From CAVSCR01 sp963726575 (GTDB taxonomy: Bacteria > Actinomycetota > Actinomycetes > JAHEKZ01): a stretch of 64,000 bases of DNA. This document shows positions 16,778 to 25,426 of the stretch, in pieces. How positions within the stretch are numbered: the stretch's first letter is position 1; each line of letters begins with the position of its first letter. The notes beneath the pieces were generated by a model. The model saw nothing but the letters and a program-made list of their open reading frames with translations, did not search any database and was not told the DNA's origin. The stretch is from positions 186,001 to 250,000 of the forward strand of contig CAVSCR010000007.1 in assembly GCA_963726575.1 (NCBI GenBank), in the 5' to 3' direction. Position numbers and translations under genes: made by a program.

Positions 16778-18298
16778 TCATCGCGTCACCGATCCGGTCC
16801 CTGCCGATACGCCGGCTGGGGCACTCAGAGCAGCCTGGGCCAACTGCCGACACAACTCAACCAGTTCGGCCACCTTCCGACCGTCCAACAGGTCGTCGAT
16901 CGCGGCGGCCGGTACCCGAGGCAACGAGTCCGCCGCGGCCATGAAGGCGGTCGCGGCTGCGCTGTTGTCTCCGGTACGCAGCAACGACGACCCGAGCAGG
17001 AAGTGGGCGTGGCCGGCATAGGGGTCCAGGAAGATGGCGCGCCGCAACGCCGCCTGGCCGTTCAGGTCGTCTCCGAGGTTGGTCAACGCGCGGGCGCGCA
17101 GCACGTAGGCATCGAGCATCAGCTGATCGGTGTCGGCCCGGTCGGCAGCAGCCAGCGAGCGCTCGGCCGCGTCGGCATACCGTCCATCGGCCAGCGCACG
17201 GCGCGCGGCCTCGTACAGGTCAAGGGCCGACGGCACGGCCTGGTCGACCTGCGCCACGGGGGTCATGCTTCGGGCAGGGCGCGTTGTGGGCGTGCTGCCG
17301 GTCGGGAGCGGTACCGGCACGGAGGGCGCCACCGGCCGCGCAATGTGCGGGCCAGTGCGCACGGACAGCCGCGCGGCAGCCGGCTCGCCCGTCCGACGCA
17401 CCGGCCACAAGCTCTTGCGACGTTCCGCCGCCGACCGGGTCGACGCGCGCGCGCCCGGTCCGCGGGCGTCCTTGCGATAGACGAAGGCATCGCCCAGCTG
17501 CGTCAGGGTGTACTCGTCACTGATCTGCCACAACGTCTCGGCCGGGCCGACCAAGAGGTAGCCGCCAACGCACAAGGTGCTGTGGAACCGGTGCACCAGG
17601 GCCTTCGTCGTTGCGCGGGAGAAGTAGATCGTGACGTTGCGGCACAAGATGAGATCGACCGAGCCCGGCTCGAACGGCGTCGGCTCGGTGACCAGGTTGT
17701 GCAGCTCGAACTCCACGAGGTCGCGCACATCGCTGCGCACCTGCCACCACCCGTCGTCACCCACCGCGAACCACGGTTCGAGCGCCCCTTGCCGCGCGAG
17801 ATCGACGGTGCGCCCGGAGTAGCGCCCCGCGCGTGCGGTGTCGAGGGCCGCAGCCGACACGTCGGTGCCCAGCACCTTGGCGTCGAACGGTCCGATCCGG
17901 GCCATCAGCTCGCGCAACAACATGGCAACCGTGTACGCCTCTTCACCGGTAGAGCAGCCGGCCGACCAGATGGTGACCGGCCGTCCGCTGAGCTTCGAGC
18001 GTGCGACCAGCTCGGGCAGCACGTGATCGCGCAGGGCGAGCATCTGCGGGACGATCCGGAAGAAGTGCGTCTCCTGGATCGTCACCAGGTCGAGCAGGCG
18101 CTGACGCTCAGTGGCGCCGTCGGGCCGCTCGAGTCGAGCCAGGTACGCCGCGATGTCCACCGAACCCGTGGCCAGCAGCCGATCGCGCACGATCGTGCTC
18201 AGACCGGCTCGCCGGCTCTCGTCGAACACCAGGCCGGCCAACCGAGCCAACGTCGCGGTGACGGCGGCGTAGTCGGCGTCCGACAGGCGGCGGCTCAC
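16778..18298 (-). CDS. cheR: Chemoreceptor methyltransferase CheR with C-terminal TPR-like region
   Basis: SAM-dependent glutamate methyltransferase of 506 residues. The N-terminal helical CheR domain is followed by LVTIQETHFFR (canonical T-N-x-T-x-F-F-R region, 71-81), the SAM site WSAGCSTGEEAYTVAMLL (111-128) and LILCRNVTIYF. After residue about 280 comes an Arg/Pro-rich linker, then TPR-like helices (AALRRAIFLDPYAGHAHFLL). Most CheRs are about 280 residues; CheR-TPR forms are known and use the repeats for protein interaction. GTG 18298 overlaps the cheB stop (GTGA). Confidence 0.93.
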   Translation of the reverse strand: MSRRLSDADYAAVTATLARLAGLVFDESRRAGLSTIVRDRLLATGSVDIAAYLARLERPDGATERQRLLDLVTIQETHFFRIVPQMLALRDHVLPELVARSKLSGRPVTIWSAGCSTGEEAYTVAMLLRELMARIGPFDAKVLGTDVSAAALDTARAGRYSGRTVDLARQGALEPWFAVGDDGWWQVRSDVRDLVEFELHNLVTEPTPFEPGSVDLILCRNVTIYFSRATTKALVHRFHSTLCVGGYLLVGPAETLWQISDEYTLTQLGDAFVYRKDARGPGARASTRSAAERRKSLWPVRRTGEPAAARLSVRTGPHIARPVAPSVPVPLPTGSTPTTRPARSMTPVAQVDQAVPSALDLYEAARRALADGRYADAAERSLAAADRADTDQLMLDAYVLRARALTNLGDDLNGQAALRRAIFLDPYAGHAHFLLGSSLLRTGDNSAAATAFMAAADSLPRVPAAAIDDLLDGRKVAELVELCRQLAQAALSAPAGVSAGTGSVTR

Positions 18299-19578
18299 AG
18301 CACTCGCCCCCCGACGGCGGCGGGCGATGTACTGGCCCGGTCGGCGACCTCGACGATGGCGGTGACGACAGCAGCAGCGATCGCGGGCAGCGGCAGTTCC
18401 CGGTCGACGGCATCCAACTGCGCCGCTGCGGCGGGCATCCCCCAGACCACGCTGGTCGACTCGTCCTGTCCCACGGTGAACGACCCGGCGTCACGAAGGG
18501 CCCGCAACCCAGCCGCTCCGTCGCGGCCCATTCCGGTGAGGAGCACGCCGACGCAATCGGCGCCGTTTTGGCGCGCGATGCTGTGAAACGTCACGTCGAC
18601 GCCGGGCACGTGGTACTGCCCGGCCGGCGGATCCTCCAGCCCGACGCGCAGCCCGGGTCGTACCACCAGGTTCTGGTTGGCCGGCGCGAGGTACACCTGG
18701 CCGGCGCGCAGCCGCTCGCCGTCGACGGCGACCACCACGGGGAGGGCACACACGCCATCGAGCCATCGCGCCAGGCCTTCGACGAACCCTTCGGCCATGT
18801 GCTGTACGACGACGACGGCAGCGGGGAGGTCAGCGGGGAACTCCGCGAGGATCGTGGCCAGGGCCGGCGGACCACCGGTCGAGGCTCCGATCGCCACCAC
18901 CGGAACCGAACGGTTGGCCGGACGCTCACCGTTCGCGAAGTCCTGGGGGTGGGCGCCGCGTCGCTGAGCGGCCACTCGCAGAGCCGCGTCGCCGCCCGGA
19001 GAACCTGGCGTGACTGACCGGTGTCCTGGGTCGGTCGCCGACGGGGGCGGGTCGTCGGACGATGCTCTGGCGCCACGCACCGGGTCGACGTCACCGGGGC
19101 GCTCCAACGACGGTGCGGGGACGCGTCCGCGCAACCGGCCGCGAGGATGTGTGATCACGCGGACGCGACTGGCCACCCGGAGGTGACGCAAGACTGTGGC
19201 GGCGTACTCCGGACTGCCCGGCGGTACGTCGAGACCACCGATGACGTCCACGGCGCCGGCGGCGATGGCGGCCTCGGGATGGTCGGCGGCTGCGCCGATG
19301 ACGACCAGCGGAGTGGCCCTCGTCGCCATGATCCGTTCGATGGCCTCCAGGCCACCGTTCCAGAGGTCGAGGTCGAGCAACACCGCCTGAGGCGTGTAGT
19401 CGCGGACCAGCTGCTCAGCTGACGCGGGGTCCAGAGCACCGCCGACGACGATGATGCCGGGCTGGGCCAGCAGTCGTTCCAGCGAGGTGATCCGGGTCTT
19501 GGTTCCGGCGACCACGGCCACGGTCAGCGGCCCGGACCCGCTCGGAACAGCCAAGGTGCGCGCCTCCCCGTGCTTCAC
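18295..19578 (-). CDS. cheB: CheB-type methylesterase with degenerate receiver domain
   Basis: Receptor methylesterase/glutamine deamidase of 427 residues. The C-terminal CheB domain has the catalytic Ser (IGASTGGP), His (VVVQHMAEGF) and Asp (TGMGRDGAAG), so it should be active. The N-terminal receiver looks degenerate. The acidic pair is gone (VAVVAGTKTRI where VLVVDDS is expected), the switch Thr/Ser is replaced (VVIGAAA), and the conserved Lys is missing (VIGGLDVPPG instead of FVxKP). Only the central Asp remains (VLLDLDLW). Phosphorylation by CheA is therefore doubtful. First gene of cheB-cheR-cheW; GTG start. Confidence 0.92.
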   Translation of the reverse strand: MKHGEARTLAVPSGSGPLTVAVVAGTKTRITSLERLLAQPGIIVVGGALDPASAEQLVRDYTPQAVLLDLDLWNGGLEAIERIMATRATPLVVIGAAADHPEAAIAAGAVDVIGGLDVPPGSPEYAATVLRHLRVASRVRVITHPRGRLRGRVPAPSLERPGDVDPVRGARASSDDPPPSATDPGHRSVTPGSPGGDAALRVAAQRRGAHPQDFANGERPANRSVPVVAIGASTGGPPALATILAEFPADLPAAVVVVQHMAEGFVEGLARWLDGVCALPVVVAVDGERLRAGQVYLAPANQNLVVRPGLRVGLEDPPAGQYHVPGVDVTFHSIARQNGADCVGVLLTGMGRDGAAGLRALRDAGSFTVGQDESTSVVWGMPAAAAQLDAVDRELPLPAIAAAVVTAIVEVADRASTSPAAVGGRVL

Positions 19579-19600
19579 CGAGCAGGAGACGTCTCACGAC

Positions 19601-19627
19601 CCTGCTGACCCCACCGCCGTCAGCAGG
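19601..19627 (-). terminator. 9-bp hairpin between secreted-protein gene and cheB
   Basis: CCTGCTGAC and GTCAGCAGG are exact reverse complements with a nine-base loop. The hairpin lies 32 bases past the stop of the upstream minus-strand gene and 23 bases before cheB. It could terminate the former or form part of the cheB leader. No T-tract. Confidence 0.5.
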
Positions 19628-19658
19628 AGTTTCGAACAAATCCGGGCTTACCTTGAGG

Positions 19659-20324
19659 TCAGGTGAGGCTGAACGTGGCCGGTGCGCTGTGCTTGCTGCC
19701 CACCCGCCCGGTCACCTGGTAGGTGCCGGGTTGGGCGTCCGGCTGACCGGTCGGGCAACCCGGCTGGCTGAACGTCCGGCCCCACGGGACGCTCACCGAC
19801 AACGGCTGGCCGGGCTGCAGCTGGGAGATGTCGGAGGTGCCGGGCGGGTTGCAGTCGTCGGAGGACCACACCCGGGTCTGCCCAGACGACACCGTGAGCT
19901 CCTCCGCCGCAGAGCCGACGTCGCGCAGACACGTCGTCGACGACGTGTTGGTCACCGTCAAGGTGAGCATGGGGTCGTGCGCGGGCGGGTACGACTGCGC
20001 GTTGGTGGTGACCGCGACCTTGATGTCCGCGTTCGTGCAGTCCGGCGTTGTCCCGGACGTCGAGCTCGTGGTGGACCCGCTCGGCGTCGTCGTGGCCGTG
20101 TGCGACGGAGCCGTCGGCGTCGTCGGCGGTGGGGTCGTGCTGACGGTCGGCGTGGGCGTCGGAGTGGGTGTGGGCGTGCCCCCGGCCGAAGGCGCGCCCG
20201 ACGACCGACCCAGGAACAGCCACCACAGCAGCGCGACCACGAGGACCATGGCGATCAGCACCAGCACCCGCCGGACCCAGTAGGTGCTCGGCGGCTCCGG
20301 CCCAACCGGTTGCAAGAACCCCAC
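19659..20324 (-). CDS. Membrane-anchored extracytoplasmic protein, function unknown
   Basis: A 221-residue protein. One N-terminal membrane anchor (VLVLIAMVLVVALLWWLFLG, about 20-39) is followed by a low-complexity Thr/Pro/Ser linker (TPTPTPTPTPT...). A C-terminal beta-rich domain with four cysteines (PDCTNADIKVAV, TTCLRDVG, DDCNPPG, QPGCPTG) contains an LTVTNTSSTTC stretch like immunoglobulin-like domains of secreted actinobacterial proteins. The linker suggests it spans the cell wall. Divergent from mutY. I do not recognise a functional family. Confidence 0.75.
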   Translation of the reverse strand: MGFLQPVGPEPPSTYWVRRVLVLIAMVLVVALLWWLFLGRSSGAPSAGGTPTPTPTPTPTVSTTPPPTTPTAPSHTATTTPSGSTTSSTSGTTPDCTNADIKVAVTTNAQSYPPAHDPMLTLTVTNTSSTTCLRDVGSAAEELTVSSGQTRVWSSDDCNPPGTSDISQLQPGQPLSVSVPWGRTFSQPGCPTGQPDAQPGTYQVTGRVGSKHSAPATFSLT

Positions 20325-20383
20325 GGCCGGAGCCTAGGGCGTGGTCAGGCTCCGTGGGGCCCGCGTGCGACGATCGGTCGATC

Positions 20384-21253
20384 ATGAAGGGGCCCGACGC
20401 CGTCATCTCGTGGTACGACGAGCACGCGCGCGACCTGCCCTGGCGACGGCCCGGGACCACGCCCTGGGGCGTGCTGGTCAGCGAGGTCATGCTGCAACAG
20501 ACGCCGGTGGCCCGTGTCGAACCCGCGTACGAGCTGTGGCTGCGCCGATGGCCCACCCCGGCGGCACTGGCTGCGGACACACCCGCAGCGGCCATTCGGG
20601 CGTGGGGAAGGCTGGGCTACCCCCGACGCGCGCTGCGCCTTCACGCGGCCGCGCGCGTCTGCGTCGAGCAGTACGCGGGGGATCTCCCACACGACGTCCG
20701 GGAGCTGCGCTCGTTGCCCGGCGTCGGTGAGTACACCGCAGCGGCCGTCGCCACGTTCGCGTTCGGGGAACGTCAGCCGGTTCTCGACACGAATGTCCGT
20801 CGAGTTCATGCGCGGGTCTTCGACGGCGTCGAGTTCCCGCCGGGGCCGAACATCACAGTGGCGCAGCGGCAGCGAGCTGCTGCCGCCCTGCCCGACGATG
20901 CCGCCACGGCAGCGCGGTTCTCGATCGCCGTCATGGAGCTGGGCGCATTGGTGTGCACAGCTCGCTCGCCCGCCTGCCAGGCGTGTCCACTGCGCCCAGA
21001 CTGTGCGTGGTTCGCGGCCGGACGACCGCCTTGGCAGGGGCCGCCGCGGCACGGCCAGAGCTACGCGGGCACCGATCGGCAGTGCCGGGGCAGTCTGCTC
21101 GCCGTGCTGCGCAGCGCGTCGGGACCGGTACCTGAGCGCGCGCTGGAAGCGGCGTGGCAGGACCAGACGCAGCGGCTACGCGCTCTGGACGGGTTGGTCG
21201 CCGACGGCCTCGTCGAACCGCTGAACGGCAGTCGGTACGCCCTGCCGAGCTGA
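20384..21253 (+). CDS. mutY: A/G-specific adenine DNA glycosylase MutY
   Basis: Removes adenine mispaired with 8-oxoguanine. The protein is 289 residues from ATG 20384. The helix-hairpin-helix reads LRSLPGVGEYTAAAVA, with Tyr where endonuclease III has its lyase Lys, as in MutY. The catalytic Glu lies in SEVMLQQTPV and the Asp in VLDTNVRRVHARVF. Four iron-sulfur cysteines follow the C-x6-C-x2-C-x5-C spacing (CTARSPACQACPLRPDC). The C-terminus is short, without a full NUDIX-like 8-oxoG recognition domain, as in other actinobacterial MutYs. It ends four bases from the convergent clpC. Confidence 0.94.
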   Translation: MKGPDAVISWYDEHARDLPWRRPGTTPWGVLVSEVMLQQTPVARVEPAYELWLRRWPTPAALAADTPAAAIRAWGRLGYPRRALRLHAAARVCVEQYAGDLPHDVRELRSLPGVGEYTAAAVATFAFGERQPVLDTNVRRVHARVFDGVEFPPGPNITVAQRQRAAAALPDDAATAARFSIAVMELGALVCTARSPACQACPLRPDCAWFAAGRPPWQGPPRHGQSYAGTDRQCRGSLLAVLRSASGPVPERALEAAWQDQTQRLRALDGLVADGLVEPLNGSRYALPS

Positions 21254-21257
21254 CGCG

Positions 21258-23765
21258 CTAGTCGGCTGTTCCGGCCGGCTCGACGGGTGGACTGTCCGGT
21301 AGGGGTGACTTCGGCTCACCGACGAACGTGAACGTCGCAGCGTCGCCCTCGCCGGTCACGTCGACCACGACGATCGAGCCGGACTTGAGCTCGCCGAACA
21401 GGATCTTCTCCGACAGCAGGTCTTCGATCTCGCGCTGGATCGTGCGGCGCAGCGGACGGGCCCCCATGACCGGGTCGTACCCGTGCTTGCCGAGCAGATC
21501 ACGAGCGGCGGGCGTCAACACGATGCCCATGTCGCGATCGTGCAGGCGCTCGTCGACCTTGGCGATCATCAGGTCGACGATCTCGGCGATCTCCTCGTGG
21601 GAGAGCTGGTGGAACACCACGATGTCGTCGATGCGGTTCAGGAACTCGGGGCGGAAGTGGTTCTTCAGCTCGTCCTGCACCTTGGACTTCATCCGGTCGT
21701 AGCTGGCCGTTCCCTGGTCACCTGCGGAGAACCCGAGGTTCACCGCCTTGGAGATGTCCCGGGTGCCGAGGTTGGTCGTCATGATGATCACGGTGTTCTT
21801 GAAGTCGACCGATCGGCCCTGCGCATCGGTCAGTCGACCGTCCTCCAACACCTGGAGCAACGAGTTGAAGATGTCCGGGTGCGCCTTCTCGATCTCGTCG
21901 AAGAGCACGACGGAGAACGGGCGCCGCCGCACCTTCTCGGTGAGCTGTCCGCCCTCCTCGTAGCCGACGTACCCAGGTGGCGAGCCGAACAAGCGGGACA
22001 CCGTGTGCTTCTCGCCGTACTCGCTCATGTCGAGTGAGATCAGGGCGTCCTCGGACCCGAACAGGAACTCAGCCAGCGTCTTGGACAGCTCCGTCTTCCC
22101 GACGCCAGAGGGGCCGGCGAAGATGAAGGAACCCGACGGCCGCTTGGGGTCCTTCAGCCCGGCGCGCGTCCGCCGGATCGCCTTGGACAGACCGACGATC
22201 GCGTCGTGCTGGCCGATGACGCGCTTGTGCAGCTCGTCCTCCATCGTCAGCAGCCGCTGGCTCTCTTCTTCGGTGAGCTGGTGCACCGGGATCCCGGTGG
22301 CCGTGGCGAGCACCTCGGCGATCAGGTTCTCGTCGACCTCGGCGACCACGTCCATGTCGCCGGACTTCCACTCCCGCTCCCGCTGCGACTTCTCGTCGAG
22401 CAGGCGCTTCTCCTGGTCGCGCAACGCGGCGGCCTTCTCGAAGTCCTGAGCGTCGATCGCGGCTTCCTTCTCGCGGCGCACGGTGGCGATGCGTTCGTCG
22501 AACTCACGCAGGTCCGGCGGCGCCGTCATGCGGCGGATCCGAAGGCGAGAGCCTGCCTCGTCGATCAGGTCGATCGCCTTGTCCGGCAGGAACCGGTCAG
22601 AGATGTAGCGGTCGGACATGGTCGCTGCTGCGACGAGCGCGCCGTCGGTGATGGACACCCGGTGGTGGGCCTCGTAGCGGTCACGCAGACCCTTGAGGAT
22701 CTCGATGGCGTGGGCCAACGACGGCTCCTGCACCTGGATCGGCTGGAACCTGCGCTCCAGTGCGGCGTCCTTCTCCAGGTGCTTGCGGTACTCGTCCAAC
22801 GTGGTGGCGCCGATGGTCTGCAGCTCGCCGCGGGCCAGCATCGGCTTGAGGATGCTGGCTGCGTCGATCGCGCCCTCGGCCGCGCCGGCACCGACGAGTG
22901 TGTGCAGCTCGTCGATGAACAAGATGATGTCGCCGCGGGTGCGGATCTCCTTCAGGACCTTCTTCAGCCGCTCCTCGAAGTCACCGCGGTAACGACTTCC
23001 GGCGACGAGAGCACCGAGGTCGAGGGAGTAGAGCTGCTTGTCCTTGAGCGTCTCGGGAACCTCGCCGCGCACGATCGCCTGCGCCAGCCCTTCGACACAG
23101 GCGGTCTTGCCGACCCCGGGTTCACCGATGAGCACGGGGTTGTTCTTGGTCCGGCGGGACAGCACCTGCATGACCCGCTCGATCTCCTTCTCGCGACCGA
23201 TGACGGGATCGAGCTTCCCCTCGCGGGCAGCCTGGGTGTAGTTGCGCCCGAACTGGTCGAGCACCAGGGACGTCGAGGGAGAACTTTCCGAACCACCCGG
23301 AGCACCGGCGGCAGCCGGCTCCTTTCCCTGGTAGCCGGACAGGAGCTGGATGACCTGCTGGCGGACGCGGTTGAGGTCGGCGCCGAGCTTGACCAGCACC
23401 TGCGCGGCGACGCCCTCGCCCTCGCGGATCAGGCCGAGCAGGATGTGCTCGGTCCCGATGTAGTTGTGACCGAGCTGCAAGGCCTCGCGCAGCGAGAGCT
23501 CGAGCACCTTCTTGGCCCGCGGGGTGAAGGGGATGTGCCCCGACGGTGCCTGCTGGCCCTGGCCGATGATCTCCTCGACCTGCTGGCGCACGGCCTCCAG
23601 CGAGATGCCCAGGCTCTCCAACGACTTGGCCGCGACGCCTTCGCCCTCGTGGATCAGCCCGAGCAGGATGTGCTCGGTCCCGATGTAGTTGTGGTTGAGC
23701 ATCCGGGCCTCTTCTTGGGCCAGGACGACAACCCGACGCGCTCGGTCGGTGAACCTCTCGAACAT
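21258..23765 (-). CDS. clpC: ATP-dependent Clp protease ATP-binding subunit ClpC
   Basis: AAA+ unfoldase of 835 residues that feeds substrates to ClpP. Order: two Clp N-terminal repeats (NYIGTEHILLGLI occurs twice), AAA1 (Walker A GEPGVGKT), a UVR/middle segment (DQEKRLLDEKSQREREW), AAA2 (Walker A GPSGVGKTE, Walker B VVLFDEIEKAH) and the ClpP-contacting D2 small domain. ATG 23765 is preceded by GGGGAG and gives the standard MFERFTDRARRVVVLAQEEA; the open frame upstream is not coding. lsr2 and lysS follow, as in mycobacteria. Confidence 0.97.
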   Translation of the reverse strand: MFERFTDRARRVVVLAQEEARMLNHNYIGTEHILLGLIHEGEGVAAKSLESLGISLEAVRQQVEEIIGQGQQAPSGHIPFTPRAKKVLELSLREALQLGHNYIGTEHILLGLIREGEGVAAQVLVKLGADLNRVRQQVIQLLSGYQGKEPAAAGAPGGSESSPSTSLVLDQFGRNYTQAAREGKLDPVIGREKEIERVMQVLSRRTKNNPVLIGEPGVGKTACVEGLAQAIVRGEVPETLKDKQLYSLDLGALVAGSRYRGDFEERLKKVLKEIRTRGDIILFIDELHTLVGAGAAEGAIDAASILKPMLARGELQTIGATTLDEYRKHLEKDAALERRFQPIQVQEPSLAHAIEILKGLRDRYEAHHRVSITDGALVAAATMSDRYISDRFLPDKAIDLIDEAGSRLRIRRMTAPPDLREFDERIATVRREKEAAIDAQDFEKAAALRDQEKRLLDEKSQREREWKSGDMDVVAEVDENLIAEVLATATGIPVHQLTEEESQRLLTMEDELHKRVIGQHDAIVGLSKAIRRTRAGLKDPKRPSGSFIFAGPSGVGKTELSKTLAEFLFGSEDALISLDMSEYGEKHTVSRLFGSPPGYVGYEEGGQLTEKVRRRPFSVVLFDEIEKAHPDIFNSLLQVLEDGRLTDAQGRSVDFKNTVIIMTTNLGTRDISKAVNLGFSAGDQGTASYDRMKSKVQDELKNHFRPEFLNRIDDIVVFHQLSHEEIAEIVDLMIAKVDERLHDRDMGIVLTPAARDLLGKHGYDPVMGARPLRRTIQREIEDLLSEKILFGELKSGSIVVVDVTGEGDAATFTFVGEPKSPLPDSPPVEPAGTAD

Positions 23766-23907
23766 CTGCCGCAACTCCCCTTCGGGCGGGCGGATTGCGA
23801 CTCCAGGGGCGGAGCCGTCACCCGCTTGGCATGCTAACCCCGCACCGCACGCAATCTCGGCGCGGCCGGGCCTGCATACGCAACCATCGGCCGCCGGACG
23901 CCTGTTC

Positions 23908-23932
23908 CTGACCCCCTGGCTGGGGGGTTCAG
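23908..23932 (-). terminator. GC-rich hairpin downstream of lsr2
   Basis: CTGA-CCCCC and GGGGG(G)TTCAG form a near-perfect stem with a five-base loop, 30 bases past the lsr2 stop and before clpC on the same strand. No T-tract. It probably terminates or attenuates lsr2 transcription before clpC; the remaining about 200-base gap shows nothing else. Confidence 0.5.
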
Positions 23933-23961
23933 CCGCGAGCGAACGAAGTCCCTGCGGGCGG

Positions 23962-24273
23962 CTAGTGGGCGGCGTCGTACCGGCTGACGACGTCGGCCGG
24001 CACCCGGCCACGCTCGTTGACCGCAATTCCCTGGGATCGCGCCCAGGCCCGGATCTCCCCGGCGCGGCCGCCGCGACCGCCGCGCCGGCGGGCCGCACCC
24101 CTGGACCGTCGGGCATGACCCACATACCGGGCCAGGGCATCACGCAGCGCGGCGGCGTTGGCCGACGACAGGTCGATCTCGTAGCCGGTGCCGTCCAGCG
24201 CGAACGCGACGGTCTCGGCCGCCGGAGAGCCGTCGAGGTCGTCGACCAGCGTGATCTGCACTTTCTGCGCCAT
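23962..24273 (-). CDS. lsr2: Lsr2 nucleoid-associated protein
   Basis: H-NS-like xenogeneic silencer of actinobacteria, 103 residues. The N-terminal dimerisation domain is MAQKVQITLVDDLDGSPAAE, then a basic linker (RRSRGAARRRGGRGGRAGE). The C-terminal DNA-binding domain IRAWARSQGIAVNERGRVP carries the AT-hook-like R-G-R that enters AT-rich minor grooves. ATG 24273 is preceded by GAAAGG. The clpC-lsr2-lysS order is conserved in many actinobacteria. Lsr2 commonly silences horizontally acquired DNA. Confidence 0.95.
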   Translation of the reverse strand: MAQKVQITLVDDLDGSPAAETVAFALDGTGYEIDLSSANAAALRDALARYVGHARRSRGAARRRGGRGGRAGEIRAWARSQGIAVNERGRVPADVVSRYDAAH

Positions 24274-24308
24274 GCGATGCCTTTCTGTGCCGTGAGGAAA
24301 ATGAACGT

Positions 24309-24339
24309 TGCCGGACGATGGAATTCGCCCGGCAATTCC
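24309..24339. promoter_or_regulatory. Nested inverted repeats in the lsr2 upstream region
   Basis: The 187-base gap between lsr2 and the GNAT gene is clearly A/T-richer than its surroundings. It holds two interleaved inverted repeats: TGCCGG (24309-24314)/CCGGCA (24329-24334) and GGAATT (24320-24325)/AATTCC (24334-24339). This may be the lsr2 promoter, possibly autoregulated, since Lsr2 prefers AT-rich DNA. Function inferred only from position and composition. Confidence 0.4.
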
Positions 24340-24460
24340 TTGGACCGACAATACCGAATTCCGGAAGAAATCGGCTCGAGCCGTCCAATTGCGCCACGCG
24401 GGCCGTGCGAGGGCGCACCACACGGGAGGGCGATGGGAGCCAGGCGGTTAGGCTGCGGAC

Positions 24461-24919
24461 ATGGCGTACCGCATCGCTGCCGTCGACCCGACCATCCCCG
24501 AAGCACAAAGTGCCTTGAATGCTTACTTCAACGAGATGGCCGAACGGGTTGACCTGCGCTTCCTCGGAGAGGACGCCGCTACCGATGCCGACGACGAAGG
24601 TGGCTTCTTCCTGGTGGCCCTGGACGAGAAGAGCCGGGTCGTCGGTTGCGGCGCCCTGCGTCAGCTGGGACCTGAGGTCGGCGAGATCCGGCGCCTGTGG
24701 GTGAACCCGGTCATGCGGGGGCGGGGCATCGGCCGTCGGCTGCTCTCGGCCATCGAGGGGGCTAGCGCGGTGGCCGGCCTGGACACCTTGCGGCTGCACA
24801 CCCACGAGAACCTGACCGAAGCCATCTTGATGTTCGAGACCAACGGCTACATGCGGATCGAGCAGTATGACGAGAACGACTTCGCCACCCACTGGTACGA
24901 GAAGTCCTTGATCATGTAG
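24461..24919 (+). CDS. GNAT-family N-acetyltransferase
   Basis: A 152-residue GNAT protein with a canonical acetyl-CoA loop: IRRLWVNPVMRGRGIGRRLL (R-G-R-G-I-G-R). The C-terminal HTHENLTEAILMFETNGYM and YDENDFATHWYEKSL match small MarR-associated/YhhY-like GNATs. It is divergent from lsr2 and convergent with the ArgA-like gene (stops seven bases apart). Substrate not identifiable. Confidence 0.88.
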   Translation: MAYRIAAVDPTIPEAQSALNAYFNEMAERVDLRFLGEDAATDADDEGGFFLVALDEKSRVVGCGALRQLGPEVGEIRRLWVNPVMRGRGIGRRLLSAIEGASAVAGLDTLRLHTHENLTEAILMFETNGYMRIEQYDENDFATHWYEKSLIM

Positions 24920-24925
24920 AGCGCG

Positions 24926-25426
24926 CTAGAGGACGAGCAGCATGCGGCTGTTGCCGAGCGTGTTCGGCTTGACCCGTTCCAGCCCCAGGAACTCGGCGAC
25001 GCCTTCGTCGTAGGACTGCAGCAGCTGTTCGAAGACCTCGTGGGACACCGGCGTCCCGTCGATCTCGGCGAAGCCGTGGTGGGCGAAGAACGTCGTCTCG
25101 AACGTCAACGTGAAGACCCGTCTCACGCCGACGGAGCGCGCCTGATCCAAGAGGCGAGTGAGCAGGGCGTGCCCGATCCCGCGACCGCGATGAGCCGGTG
25201 CCACGGCCAACGTGCGGACCTCCGCCAGGTCTTCCCAGAGCACGTGCAGCGCGCCACACCCGATGACGTCGCCGTCGACCTCGGCCACGTAGAACTCCTG
25301 CACGTCCTCGTACAACGTGACGGTGGCCTTGCTCAGCAGGATGCGATCCTCTGAGTAGACGTCGACCAGATCCCGAATGGCACGCACGTCAGACGTCCGC
25401 GCCTCGCGCACCAACGCGGCAGTCAC
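24926..25426 (-). CDS. ArgA-type amino-acid N-acetyltransferase
   Basis: A 166-residue GNAT: VREARTSDVRAIRDLVDVYS, ILLSKATVTLYEDVQEF, EVRTLAVAPAHRGRGIGHAL, TFETTFFAHHGFAEIDGTPV. The pattern resembles the short actinobacterial N-acetylglutamate synthase typified by M. tuberculosis ArgA (Rv2747), first step of arginine biosynthesis. GTG 25426 overlaps the lysS stop (GTGA); the upstream open frame is shadow of lysS. No other arg genes are near, so the assignment rests on sequence similarity from memory. Confidence 0.75.
   Translation of the reverse strand: MTAALVREARTSDVRAIRDLVDVYSEDRILLSKATVTLYEDVQEFYVAEVDGDVIGCGALHVLWEDLAEVRTLAVAPAHRGRGIGHALLTRLLDQARSVGVRRVFTLTFETTFFAHHGFAEIDGTPVSHEVFEQLLQSYDEGVAEFLGLERVKPNTLGNSRMLLVL

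Noticed and set aside
17003..18586. Plus-strand open frame of about 527 codons opposite cheR/cheB
   Set aside because: Shadow of the che genes; no family resemblance and implausible amino-acid composition.
20120..20180. Short GTGGGC/GTCGGC tandem repeats
   Set aside because: They encode the Thr-Pro linker of the membrane-anchored protein, so they are low-complexity coding DNA, not a separate element. The same applies to 50560-50610 in the NlpC/P60 gene.
22206..23837. Long plus-strand open frame (about 540 codons) opposite clpC
   Set aside because: It mirrors the codon periodicity of clpC, whose motifs are unambiguous; in high-GC DNA antisense frames stay open. Translation shows no domain.
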